Origin: Epiperipatus broadwayi
Lineage: Eukaryota > Onychophora > Udeonychophora > Euonychophora > Peripatidae
Direction of reading: 5' to 3'
Assembly (NCBI GenBank): GCA_028023455.1
Contig: JAQFVV010000208.1
Span: 1,118,001-1,182,000, forward strand
DNA: 64,000 nt
The translations under genes were made by a program, and so were the position numbers. Under the pieces are notes generated by a model, which ran no database searches, was not told where the DNA came from, and was given only the letters and a program-made list of their open reading frames with translations. Position 1 is the stretch's first letter. Each line of letters begins with the position of its first letter. Shown in pieces: positions 46,575-58,869 of the stretch.

Positions 46575-46714
46575 AAAACTCTATACGTATTGCCACTCAA
46601 ACTAGTCTGGGGATATTGGATGAGTATGCACTAGATGGGGAATTTATTCATAAGCCTTTGGCATCCATTGATTACTCTGGCTTACACTGAGTGGCAATAC
46701 GTACAGAGAGTTTT
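46575..46714. mobile_element. Foldback/MITE copy, 140 bp
   Basis: The left AAAACTCTATACGTATTGCC and, on the minus strand, AAAACTCTCTGTACGTATTG are near-matching inverted ends that continue into GCCACTCA. The inside shares ACTAGTCTGGGGATATTGGA and CCATTGATTACTCTGGCTTA with the larger family copies. It is about 590 bp upstream of the Drosha start. Confidence 0.8.
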
Positions 46715-47683
46715 GCCTGTTTTAATTTCTTATGATTTGATGCTTATAATCACGAAATTAAAAAAAAAAGAAAATATCTTTAACTAATATGTTTACATCT
46801 GTATCACTGGCGGAATAATATGCTGCTTTTTAAATAACACTCAATAAATCAATGTTAAGACATTATGAATATTTATAATAATATATATATATGCAGCAGT
46901 TTTAATACAAAGGCTTTAGCTACAGTTGGCAAATGTTAATTAACAGTACAGCTAGTGTTTAGGAACCAATGATGAGACACACCCCCCTCGAAACTGCACA
47001 AGGCCACAGGTAATTTGCCTTATGTAGGCACAATAATGTCAGTAACTAGGAGCTTCTTGTTCCAAGCTTGAGTATAGCTCATGGTGTTCTATCATATAGT
47101 GGACGAACTATAGCCAGGGCCCTTTTTGACTTAAAACAATGGGTTTGCCTGACTTATTCTGCAATTAGTCGGTTGGTTATTTATTTACTTTTATTATTAT
47201 TTCATTTGGTCAGCGTATTTTACGTTTACTCCTATCTTAATATTGTAATTGTCCGTTACGTGAGAATAAGTTTAAGATAAATTCACATTATCAAAATCTC
47301 TCCTCTTTTTGCCTTTCATTCTATTATTTTCTATTATCTACTGCGTTTTGGTCAAGCAAATTAGTACAAAACATAATCAATCATAAATGTTTTATGTTCA
47401 TTGACCATTTTTCTTTGCTGTATCAACTGGATTGTGTATACATGTAACCACACTTCCATCCTTAATTACAAGAACCACAATTGTGATTTATTCTTTTTTT
47501 TGTTTGTTTGTTTTCAGCATCCTTTTAGAACGGTTGTGCTCATTTATGAGTTTCTGTTAATGATAAGTGGAGCAAATACTTATTTCAGGTCGCTGAAATG
47601 TTAACAACAGCGTCCACAGTTAATAGTATGGCTTCAAATACAAAAATTAGCTTACTGTAATAAACATTCTATAACACAGTAAC
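46715..47683. other. Intergenic DNA, no feature recognised
   Basis: Open frames at 47068-47280 and 47401-47604 are hydrophobic but lack any recognised motif. A purine-rich block and ACCCCCC run near 46980 are the only compositional oddities. Confidence 0.4.
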
Positions 47684-48375
47684 AACTTTCTCCATACAAT
47701 ATTGCCACCTAGTGCAAGCCATAGCAATTAATAGATGCTAGAAAGAAGCAAACTATACAGCAGACCATCAAGTGCAAGCCTTCATAGTCAATGAATGTAG
47801 GAAAGTTTGTGTATAAAATTCCTATTTAGAGCTTACTCATCCAATATTCCTAGACTAGTTTCTAGCTTGTGGTTTTCAGCAGTGAAGAGCCTAGGATTTG
47901 AGAGCACTCTCCAGCAGTCATCTTTTACCTATGTGATTAATGATAAAGCTAAGAGCCCAAGATGAAAATGCTATGTTTTCAACTCAAGCTCATTTGGTTG
48001 TATAGTCATGTAGATCTGAACTCAGTTCAGCATCTATACATTTTGGTGTCTCTGGTTTTTCAAAAACCACAGTCACCATAAAACTTATGAACAGGATAGC
48101 TATAAAACTATCAAAACATCACATAACTATTTCATATGTGTACAGATTGTCAACAGTAGCAAGCTTAACCAAATAGGCAAAAAAGGTGGCTGCTACAGAG
48201 TTACATTAGATCCTAAGATCTAGGTGCAGTGCTCTTAAAGGCTTCACTGATGAAAGTCACAAGATAAAAACTAGTCTAGGGATATCGGATGAGTAGGCAC
48301 TAGATTTTTTGCATAAACCTTCCTGCATCCAATTGATTATGAAGATGCACTTGGTGGCACTACTGCATGAAGAAT
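47684..48375. mobile_element. Foldback/MITE copy with long inverted arms, about 690 bp
   Basis: It starts AACTTTCTCCATACAATATT-GCCAC and ends GTGGCACTACTGCATGAAGA. The two arms are homologous in inverted orientation for about 200 bp (ATTCCTAGACTAGTTTCTAG in the left arm; AAACTAGTCTAGGGATATC in the right). The centre carries a block (about 47940-48085, TCATGTAGATCTGAACTCAG then CATTTTGGTGTCTCTGG) that recurs at 49065-49210 and, inverted, at about 51187-51360. No transposase seen. Confidence 0.75.
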
Positions 48376-48379
48376 TGGC

Positions 48380-48845
48380 TAATTTATGATAATAACAAAG
48401 AAAATAGTTTACTGTTTAAGGCTTGAGCAGTACCAGGGAATATATACATAAATAGAAAAATGTGGGTGATTTATTCTGCAAGTTGTGTAAGAAAGGCATA
48501 AAAAATATTAGATATCTGTTAATTGAATGTAAATGTTTGCAAGTAGAAAAAGCACAAATAATGAAGTTGTGGGAAAATAAATGTAAACAAAGGGATTTTA
48601 TAGAAGGTGGTTCTTGGTTTTTATGCTGGGTTTAGGAAAAGATAAGGGGGGTTAGATATAAAGGCCATGGAGTTGACAAAGATCATGTGGAAATGGTATG
48701 GAACAGAATAGAGAAGAATAAAGGAAAAATTTAGGGCAGGAAATGGAAAGAGAAGGTAAAGTGGCTAACAGGTTTTTCGGCATGGTAGCTGAAATATTTC
48801 TGACTCTGATAAAAGAGAAATCACAGTGAATCTCATCTCGTCATC
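48380..48845 (+). pseudogene. LINE 3' fragment, same family as the copy at 1-1337
   Basis: GCTAATTTATGATAATAACA lines up with the first copy's TTAATTTATGATAATAGTAA, then TTTACTGTTTAAGGCT is followed by a stop (TGA) where the intact copy has a codon. The zinc-knuckle region (TGCAAGTTGTGTAAGAAAGG) and the 3' UTR with GTGGCTAACAGG are conserved, followed by a short TCATCATCAT tail. Truncated and broken. Confidence 0.85.
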
Positions 48846-48879
48846 ATCATACTATTATTGAGAGCCTGCATAAGCATAT

Positions 48880-49215
48880 GAGTGATCATGAGATTCTAAA
48901 AGGTTAGTGCAACAAAATCTCTATCTAGTGCCTACTTATCTAATATTCCCAGACTAGTTGCTAGCTTATGGCTTCCATTAGTGATGAGCCTTGAATCTGA
49001 GAACAATGTATCTAAATATTTGGATTTAATGTATGCCTCCAGCAGCCATCTTTTACCTTTTTAATTAACTATAAAGTTGTGATCCCAAACTGGAAACAAA
49101 ATGTTTTCAATCCAAGTTAATTTGCTTGTTAGTCATGTAGATCTGAACCCAGTTCATTATCTATGCATTTTGGTGTCTTTGGTTTTTAATAATCATAGTC
49201 ACCAACATCCTTTAG
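48880..49215 (+). repeat. Partial foldback/MITE family sequence
   Basis: ATCTAGTGCCTACTTATCTA, ATTCCCAGACTAGTTGCTAG and the block CATTTTGGTGTCTTTGG repeat the left arm and the centre of the 47.7-48.4 kb element in the same order and orientation. Neither terminal repeat is intact. Confidence 0.65.
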
Positions 49216-49899
49216 TAATTGTATGAGGTTACAATGGTTTAAACACTGTCTAAGATTCTTTTAGATAAACTTGTAGAATATGAATTACTATATCTGATAT
49301 AATCACATATCATTTCTGTCTCATCTCATTCTATCTTAAGTCATAATAGATAAACAAAACTACAAAATCTATCAAAAAGTTTGCTTATTTTTATGTAAAC
49401 TTAATAGTTATAATGTCACCTCTAAAATAACTATAACTTATCTCGCCAAAATCAATATTATAACTCAAATCTCATGTAACCCATCAGACTAAATTAAAAT
49501 TCATTTAAAAGTAAAACAACTACTAATGCCATTGCTTCTAAGATTACCAGTTTAAAGAGAAAAAGCATTGCAGCAGAACTACAAGATTCTCTTTCACAAT
49601 GTTTCTCTAGTATCAATCTCATAAATAACATGGGCGAATTTGATCCTGATTTTCCTAATAGGTGGCATTTTTGTCAAAACTTTAGCAACATTGTTCATAC
49701 AGATCTAAAAACTTGGCACAAAAGCAAAATATGTCAGTTTTATAAGCAAACTCAATAATGGTCTAAAAAAAAGCCTAATATTAAAAATGATTTTTCCAAT
49801 AGTTGAAATCAATCAACTTATAAAGCTTGTTGGATTAGAACATAAAAAAATCTGCTAAGAACATGTTTTATTGTTAATACCTCATATTGAAAAAGACAC

Positions 49900-50210
49900 A
49901 TTAAATTTAAAAACTGGTATTATTTTTATTGATATATCTCAGCTTATGATACCATTTTGAAAAAAAGCATGTAAAAATTTCTAAAATCCTTCAGTGTGGG
50001 AAAAACAATTTACTTGACAAAATGCTGTTAAGTAAAAAATTCAAGCAATGTTAATTTTTAATAGATACAAAATATTATAAAACACTCCATTACAGCATTT
50101 GGTTATTTAATGATATATTCATCAATGATCTTCCAAAAGGCAAGAAATTCATCTACCTTTATGATATTAATTTGGCTTTATAAAAATATCTTTTCCAGAA
50201 ATAAAAAAAA
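49900..50210 (+). pseudogene. Decayed jockey-like LINE reverse transcriptase
   Basis: At about 49930 IFIDIS followed after a one-base loss by AYDTILK is the palm motif of jockey-type LINEs. At about 50107-50177 FNDIFINDLPKGKKFIYLYD followed by INLAL aligns with the FN-x-YINDLP...FIYADD-x-x-LA segment; the catalytic ADD has become LYD. Stops and shifts are frequent. The insertion probably spans more of 49.5-51.0 kb, but the rest is too eroded to delimit. Confidence 0.65.
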
Positions 50211-51087
50211 ACCAATAAGGATATGAAATAGGAGGAATTTTGCATGTACCATTACATTTGTTGATACAATTTGATCTTTCAAGCCCTAATCTTGCATTGG
50301 TGAGAAGAGTCATATCTTGATAGGAGCCTGGTATTAAAAAAATCAAGTGACCTAAATCTATAGCATGAAGCTGCTATCTGCTGATGAGGATTGCTTATCT
50401 GCATTAGCATATTATTCCTTATGTTACGATTGCTTATATCTACATAAACTTTTCAAATGCCATATGAATGAGCTCCAAGAGGAATTGAATCTTTAGGTTT
50501 AGTTCAAATATTTATAATTCTGTGATAAGAAGTATATGCTGTTTTGATGCAATATATTTGTGTCATGTGGATCTGTTTTGTTTTGAGATCAAAGATGATC
50601 TTATCTTGAATGAATAATAAAATGTTTCAATACATTATTCATTTGGCATAAATTGTTATGATGATCACATTCATTCAATTACATGCTATTTTGAAGGAGA
50701 ATAATTGTCATAAACTAATGGTTAGAAAATAGTCATACTGATGCATTGGGTACTTCCCTTTTTAAATAATGTATTTTGGAATACCTTGTTCACTGTAGTA
50801 TGTTGAAAATGGATTTTTAAAATATTCTACATTCTAAATCTTGGTTTCCTTTAGATATGAAAGCCAATGAATATTTTTTTAAAGTTGCTACACAATATAT
50901 AAGATCAAGGGTATCAATAATGAATGACACATACTTTCTTAATTATTACTGAAACTTATTTTATCATGAAAATGTTGCCATCTCTGAATTAAAGAGATCA
51001 AGATAATGTCAGTCACTTTTTAATTTATAAAATGTCATCTCCATTAACTATTTCCACACATTAATGGTATTATAGGAACCACTAAGT

Positions 51088-51365
51088 ATCACATGACTGC
51101 TATTCTTTATGCTTACACAAGCTGTTTACACAGAGGCAAAATTCTCCATACAGTAGCACAAGCCAGAGTAATCAATGTGATGTTTAGTGGTTTAATACCA
51201 ATCCTGTCAATAGAATTATGGTGACTATGGTTATTAAAGAACCAAATACACCAAAAAGTATGGATGCTGGACTGCATTCAGATTTATATAACTATACAAG
51301 CTAATGAGCTAGAATTGAAAACATTATTGGTTTTCATTTTGGACTCAAAGCTAAGTAGCACCATT
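51088..51365 (-). repeat. Partial foldback/MITE family sequence, inverted
   Basis: ATTCTCCATACAGTAGCACA with the AGAGTAATCAATG core at about 51141-51177 is followed by the reverse complement of the central block of the family. The upstream TTACACAAGCTGTTTACACA also occurs inverted beside the 22.3-kb copy, so that flank belongs to the repeat too. Confidence 0.6.
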
Positions 51366-52139
51366 GTTTTACTTAGCCAGGACAAAACTTAAGAGATAAT
51401 TGCTTCACAATTTTCAGAACTCTCATGTAATGTGGTGATCAGGAATCTTGACTATTTTGATCCCAACCCATCATGCCATTTTTTTAATTAATGCTATATC
51501 AAGAGAAAAATGAAAATTGATACTGTATTTTTGACTTCATAAAAACATGGATGGAGAAAACTTCACTTTTACAATTTCTGATATGTATGTTCAATGATTG
51601 GTTTTGTAAGCATTTGTTCCCAGTTTTGATATCATATGTAAGAGACGAAATTAGGAGGGATATGTTAGATTAAGTGTGGGAATCTCCTCTCCCCAAATAA
51701 GGCTCTCACAGTTGTGAAAATAGAAAACTAATCAGTGACAAGACTTTTCATTGCATCTAAAAAAATCACGATATATGATAGTCACTTTCAGATTGTTTGG
51801 ATAATTGTTTATAATGCAATGTGCTACAAAAAATAATGAAAAGAAACCTGGATAATCCAGAAAGATAAAATAAATCTATAAAAACAAAGATCTGCATCCG
51901 AAAGTCAGAGGTTGATCAGGATGTCTAACCTTGTTAAAACCTCAAAGTAAAATAAATGTGTAAGTTTTGAGTGAAATAAAATATTTTTAAATAAAAAAGG
52001 TATTTGAGTTTTAAAAAAAGATTAAATATAAAAATAGTAAAAGAAATAACGAAGAAAAATAAAAACAGGTTAATTAATTCCGTATCGTAAATGGAAATGA
52101 TTGTTTTTAATTATTCAAGTGTAATTAAAAAGTCAGAGA

Positions 52140-53260
52140 GTAAATTAGATAAGAGAATAAAGAGATTTTAGTTGAAATGGAAGAAGCCTCAGCGGACGAG
52201 AATTTGGATTAGTGGTCTTTGTTCATTCAATCTGGAGATTTTAAAAAGAAATATTGGTTCAGAGAGTTTTCAGATTGTTTGATGAGAACGGTAAGACGTG
52301 GTTCTCTCTCATTTTTTTGTTTAAAAAAAAATATAAAATGAAAAGACTGTGATACAAGAATGGAACCAGCTAATGTCCTCCAGAACATTATCTTCCAATA
52401 GAGCGTCGGGGAATTAAAGCAGAAACCTGGCTCTTCTACATAAGCTATATGAAATGAACAATTGTTAAAATCAATTAAGAATTTCGTAAGTTTACAATTG
52501 ATAAACAAAACTAAATGTAAGGTCTTATCGTCTTGTAATTTTAAATCAAATTAATATGTTATTTTATGTTTCCGATTGATAAAAATCATTTCATTTTTCT
52601 CTATTGGAAATTATTGTGTTAAGTTAAATGAGGGAATTTAAGGTTGGGGCTGTAGTGTAGGGTGATAGTGTGGTTTCACATTCGATAGAATATATGTCAA
52701 CGATATCACTGCAAGATCTTCGATGAATGTAATGGATGTATTCCTATGAAGGATTTATCGAGGATTGTTTTGATCGGGTGTGAATTTGGAATGTTTTGAC
52801 GTGGAATCTGTGAGCTGATTGTTCAACATTTTAAAAATTTTAAAAATGCATTTGTGAGTTCTAATGTAATAGTCGGGGGAATGGTATAGTGAAAGTTTAT
52901 TAAGGGAGGGTAATCTTAGGTTATTCGTGAGTTGAATTGGTCATGGATTGGATATATTTGTGAATTAGTAGATGTAGTTGAGTCCGCTCGGGAGGATTGT
53001 TATATACCCCTTCTGTTTGTTGGATGGGTTGTAGTCGGCAGAAGAGAGTATTCCTTGGAGTTGTTTATTGTTTGACAGATGTAACATTTGTGGTGGAGAG
53101 TCAATGTCTTTCATTCTCTGTTCAGATGTCCATTCTGAAGATAGTAGGGTCGTTCTGTATTGAATATGAGTTAGATGGATTGGACAGTGGGAATTGTGTA
53201 AGGAAATCAGGGAAGAATTTTTTTTCAAATGAGATCTATGTAGTCTATATGTTCTAATAA
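52140..53260. other. G-rich, C-poor island of unknown nature
   Basis: On the plus strand G clearly exceeds C for over 1 kb, unlike both flanks. ATGGAAGAAGCCTCAGCGGA (52178) opens 11 codons (MEEASADENLD) before a stop; a donor-like AACG/GTAAGA follows at about 52290. At 52965-53257 both strands are open for about 86 codons. None of the translations is recognised. It could be an eroded transposon or an unannotated transcript; I cannot decide. Confidence 0.3.
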
Positions 53261-54799
53261 ATATTAAATGACTTAGTAAATGAAATTAAGATAATAGAAA
53301 AATCTAAAATGTTGATTTATTCCTAATATTTAAATTATTTATATAAAAAAAATATTTTTTAATTTAATTTTTTATTTAATAAAATATAAATATTTAATAG
53401 TGTTCTCACAGTGGAGGATACTCCAAATACTGAGAAAACTCTCAAAATTAAAGTTAATTAACCATTGCCATCTTTTTTTGTTTTACAAATTTATATAGTT
53501 TAAAGTAACACTCAGATTGAGATTGCCTTGCTCTGAATTTTAATTAAAACCAATAAAAAGGAACTACTTGTTAGATTCTCAAAATTATTTGAATCAGTGC
53601 CAAGTGATATATTGACATAATGCTTTGAGGATGTTTCTTCAACTGCAAACACTGAAAAAGTTCCATATTTACAAAGAAAAAGATTACAGCTATTCTACAT
53701 AGAATAGTAAAGGTAGTATTATCTTATGAAAAAAATCTGATTAATCCAAATTGGCTGTGATCATAATCAAAATAAAGAATAGTATTTGCTTATGTCATTA
53801 TCAGATTGTTGTTCAACAAATCTGAAAAGTGTCAGTTATCCAGTGTCTGTTAAGATCCTAGCACTAAAACAAAAATGCTCACATTTCACAATTTCTGGAT
53901 TTGCAATTGGCTGTCTATCAGAGTTGAGCCATCTAGGCTTTCCATCAGATCTCAACCATTACTGAACAGTTAATATTTGATACCTAACATATTGATTTGA
54001 CTAAGCACTGCTTGGTATTATCTCAGCTCACTATTTTAAGTTAAGGTCACTCCTATAAGGAACAAAGGGCATGGTCCACATTTTAATATCTGATAGTGTT
54101 AAAAAATATCTTGTGAAGATTTGGGAAAACTTTAAATGAATCTGGGGCAAACCTAACTCTTAAACACACAAGAAATTTAAGTCCTATGTTATATAGAATT
54201 ACCATCTTAAAAAAATTAGAACATTCAAAGATACTCCAATGCCATCAAATCTAAAGATTTTCTGAGTGTGTTAAGATCATTGAAGAGCTTTTGATGGAAA
54301 GTACATATGATAAGTCTTTATAATGATTTATTTCATAAAGATTGAAAGTTTTACAAATTATTTTAATGAGCATGTAAATAATTTTATGATTCATCAAATA
54401 TGTAATGTTAAGAATATAAAGCTGCTTCATGGAACAAAAAAACTTGAAGACATTATTAAGAGAATTTTATAAACTAGATTTTTATAGAATCATTTTTAAA
54501 TAAATCTGTAAATAAAGCCTTTTGTTATATATCAATGCCAATCTATTTTGTCAGATAAAAGATTTACCTACTCTTCAGTTTATTATATAATAATAATTCA
54601 AGCATTGGTATTTAGAGAAGGCTGAAACTTTTATTTGCAAGTTTTTTTTTTTTTACATTAATCAAGAAGGCTTACTTTTTTAAAATATTCATTTAGATGA
54701 GATACGAATTATTTTATGAGCATATAAGTAATTTAACAGCTCATCAAATATCATGTGATCACCATTTCCTATACTTACACGAGCTCTTAATAACAGTAT
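53261..54799. other. AT-rich intergenic DNA, nothing recognised
   Basis: Several short frames resemble decayed coding sequence in codon texture (about 53600-54000) but no family could be named. Confidence 0.4.
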
Positions 54800-57700
54800 G
54801 TGTATACTATGGCTTTTCCTTTATTAGAGTCAGGAATCTCTCAGCCATTAGGACCAGAGAAACTTGTTAGCCACCTTGTTCTATCTTTCCATTCTCCCAT
54901 CCTAAGTTTTTCCATGTTCTTATCTATCCTGCTCCATCCTATTTTCACATTACCTTTGTCCACTCTATGACCTTTATATCTAGTTCCTTCTTATCTTTTT
55001 TCAAATCCAACATAAAACCAAGAACCCACTTTCTGTATAATCATTTTGTTTATATTTGTTCTCCCACAAAGTTCATTATTTATATCTTTTTGCTTGTAAA
55101 CATTTACATTTAGTTAACAGATGCCTAATATTTTCCATGACTTTTCTTACATAACTTGCAGCTACAGAATAATTGTTGGTTAGAGCATTTGCCTTAAATT
55201 CGATATTCAAGAATCTAAAGGTGTGAGTTCAACTTCTAAGGTAATATTGTCTCTGTGCATATAGATCAGCAACACCTGAACTACTCAAAACGTTGTGTAA
55301 TTAATAACCTGTGTTGTCTATTTATGTGCTATTACTAACAAGTTGTTTGTATTTGGAAAGTTTAAATAAAGTTTAAAATTTTCTATACATTCAACATTCA
55401 CTCATAGATGATAGAAATAGTCCAACATATCACATCTAAATCACCCATTTCTCGATTTATGTGTATATTTCCTTGATGCTAAAGATCCTGTTTAAGCCTT
55501 AAACAGTAAACTACTTTCTTTGCTATTATCATAAATTAACTCATCTCTCCAACTCCCTATTTTTTTTATTAATGCATCTATTCTTCTATCCCATTCTTTG
55601 CCACTATAATACTCCACAATTCTTCTAACTCAATCATCTCACCTTTTGCATAAATATACTGATCCAAATTCTTATACTGTATTAACTTTCTCACCCATTT
55701 TATTGCCTGTCTTTTACTCATAAACCAGTTAAATACTAATTTGGCTATTCTCTTATTATTCATAAACTGCACTCTACTGAATATTTTAATTTTGCTTTTT
55801 GCATCACTCATATAAAACTTCACCATCCCATTCTTCTTGAATTGCCTCCTTTGCTATTCACACATCTGCAACTAATGTGACTTCCTACTTCTCTTTATAC
55901 TTTTTCTAAGTAATCTAACACCCTCTTTACTAACACATAATGTTTTATTATCATAAGTTAACCCTGCTACTATTACTCCCTTTCATACAATTCTTGCTAT
56001 ATCATATTTAGTATATGAAAACACTTAATTCTTTATCAGTACTTTTCTTTTCTTTGCTTCATTTATCAATTTTTTCTCCCAATCATCCAAGCAATTTCTC
56101 TGATTACTTAAAATGATTCCCAAATAGTTATACCTATTCAACACATTTTACTCTATATCCACCAATAAAAAATTTTTCTTTTCTCTTTCCACAGCATTTA
56201 CCATCATTACTTTTTACTTTTCTTCACTAAAATTTAATCCCAATCTCTTTATTCCCATACATCTTCAGCAAAACTTTCATATCTTCCCTACTTTCTGTGC
56301 ACAAGATATCATCAGCAAATAAAAAACCTGGTAATATATACATTTCCTTGCTATTACTAATGGTATCTCTACCCCTCTTCCTAGTGTTTCTATTGCTCTC
56401 TCTCCATTTCTCTCAAATATAACAAAAACAAAATAGGTGACATAGGGCATCCTTGCCTTAGTCTCACTCCACTATTAACTCTTGATTCTATATTTCATAA
56501 TTGATATGCATACTAATTATTTTCATATAATCTCTTAATAAGATCCACTGCAGCTCCATTCATTCCCAAATTTACTAAACTTACCCATAATCTATTTACA
56601 CTATCATATGCCTTTTTTATATCTACAAAGAACATATATAACTGCCTATCTGTATTCCTACTCATATATATAAGTTGGGTGACTACAAATAAACTATCTC
56701 CTATAAGCCTATCCATTCTAAAACCTCCTTGCATTTCTCCCACTATATTATTTTCTTCCATCCATTTCGTCACTCTTCCAGCCACCATATATGCAAAAAC
56801 TTTATATTATACTGACATTACCGCTATTGGTCGATAATTATTTAACTTTCTATGTTCTTTACCCTTTCCTTTAAATAATAGCCTTACTCTTAAATTATCC
56901 TGCTATCTAGAAATTCTCTCTTCTGTGCCATCTTATTAAAACATCATAAAAGATTTAATTTTGCGATTTCCCAAATTTATCACTATCTCGGCTGCCCATC
57001 TATCTAAACCTCTTGCCTTTCCGCTTTTCAATTTCTTCCCTGCCTCATTCATTTTCTGTAAATTTAATATTTCCATTACTATATGCTTTTATGTTTGTTA
57101 TTATCCTGACCTTCTCATTTAATATCTTTTTTATATCCATTACATACTTTTTTAAGATTGTCTCTAATTCTTCTCTAAAGCTGTACTTTTTTTCCTCATC
57201 ATTTAGTAATACTAGTTCTCTCTCCCCTACTTTCTAACTTAATTTCCAAATTTTTTTTACTCTCTTCTCTTCCACTTTCATTAATATCCTCCAGTAATTT
57301 ATTATTTAATTTCATTCTCTATAATTACCTATTTTAGCCAACGGCTTTTTTTAAAAAAAAATAGTTTTCCCATTTAATATTAACATCTTTTTCACTTTCT
57401 TTGTTTTTAATAGCACATTTATATTCTCTGCATGCTTTTTTCTTTTCTTTTTTTTTTTTACTAATTCTCACTTTTCTATTACTTTTATTCTTCTGAATAT
57501 TCTCACTTAAAACCCTATTAGCCAAATTTTTCTACTTCATCAGAGCAGTCCTTGTATTTATTCCCAACAAACTCTTCCATGATTTCTTCTAGTTTTATTT
57601 TATATTCTTCTAACTTATTCTAATCATTCATCCTCCATCCACATCTTTTACTATCCTTTCTGCTTTTATTACTATTTTCCATCACATTACTAACCATTTC

Positions 57701-58085
57701 TATTATAAAGAAATTGTTATCTCTATTACATATTCTCTCTTGATTATCAAACACTTTAATTTTCCATACTTTATTTATTCCCTCTTTCTCTACTGATACA
57801 TACTATATTGTATGAAATATATTATTTCTAGATCATGTGTAGTATCCTTCATAAATATTTGATAAATTTCCAATGCTCAAATTTACTCTCTGATAAAAAA
57901 ATTTTAAAAGCTGTTCATTCTTGTTATCAATTTCTTCAAAATGCCCATTCATTTCCCCTATAACCATTATTTTCGTCCCTCTTTTTTTGAAACTCTGTGT
58001 AGCCTTAATTAGGTACTCAAGCCATAGATGTTCTTGACACTTTACAGTATTTAAACATTTTTTGACATAACTCCTATATTACCAT
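54800..58085 (-). mobile_element. Degenerate LINE, near full length (endonuclease, reverse transcriptase, 3' UTR)
   Basis: Third copy of the family at 1-1337. The 3' UTR (minus strand AAGGTGGCTAACAAGTTT) is at about 54870. The C-terminal domain includes FYMSDAKSKIKIFSRVQFMN (55578-55826), almost the same as the intact copy's MRDAKSKMKMFGRLQFMDN. Reverse transcriptase is at 56513-56788. Near 57960 VMVIGEMNGHFEEIDNKNE corresponds to the GDFN motif of the apurinic-type endonuclease. Many stops and shifts break the reading; the copy is old. Confidence 0.85.
56513..56788 (-). pseudogene. LINE reverse transcriptase fragment
   Basis: 91 codons containing EENNIVGEMQGGFRMDRLIG, DSLFVVTQLI and FVDIKKAYDSVNR, the classic first half of a LINE reverse-transcriptase palm (Q-GFR ... 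T-D ... FVD-x-x-KAYD). The catalytic [FY]xDD lies further along in broken frames (about 56300-56330). Confidence 0.9.
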
Positions 58086-58105
58086 CCCTGCCATACCAAG
58101 TAGCC

Positions 58106-58348
58106 AACTCTCCATACAGTAGTGCCACAGTGCAATCCATAGTAATTAATGGGTGCAAAAAGGTTTGTGCATAAAGTCCCTACTTAGTGGATTTCATCAG
58201 ATCCAGAAATCCTCACTGATAAAAACACAAATTAGAAACTAGTCTGCAGGTATTTGATGAATACATTAGATAGAGATTTTATGCACAAACCTCCTTGCAT
58301 CATTGATTACTAAGGTTTGCATTGGGTGGAAATACTATATGGAGAGTT
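58106..58348. mobile_element. Foldback/MITE copy, 243 bp
   Basis: Begins AACTCTCCATACAGTAGTGC and ends ACTATATGGAGAGTTT. Arms of about 90 bp are inverted (GCAAAAAGGTTTGTGCATAA versus TTATGCACAAACCTCCTTGC). It sits immediately upstream of the LINE's 5' end, so the LINE and MITE may be nested. Confidence 0.8.
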
Positions 58349-58869
58349 TGCTATTGTTACTTATCAAATATTTATCACCATGAATATAAACCTATTTCAT
58401 GGAACAAACTTTTGGTTTCTAAAATTCTCTTTGTAACATATTCAGACTTATTTGTTCAATGAAATAAGTTTATATTCTTAGCATTGCATATATGATGAGC
58501 TGTAAAACTATTTATGTGCTCGTTAAAATAATTAGTAATTCATTTAAATTAATATTAGAAATATTAAGCTAGCTTGATTAATGTAAAAACAAAAATTGTG
58601 GCAAATAAAAAGATTCAGATTTTTTGAAATATCAATCCTTGATTTATTGCTATAAAACAAACTGAAAGTCACACGAATCTTTCATCTGACAAATTAAAAT
58701 ATAACAAAAGGTGCGTGTTATGTACAAGTCTATTTAAAAATTGATTCTATAAGAATCTGACTTGTAAAACTTTCTTTAAAACATTTAAACTTATTTGTTC
58801 TGTGAAATAGGTTTAGATCAAAAGTACAATTGAGAAGCAGTCCACGAAAAGCGGCTCAATTTTATTAAG

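Noticed and set aside
57013-57237. 74-codon plus-strand ORF
   Set aside because: Antisense to the degenerate LINE; Phe/Ser/Leu-rich as expected for the complement of Lys/Glu-rich coding sequence.
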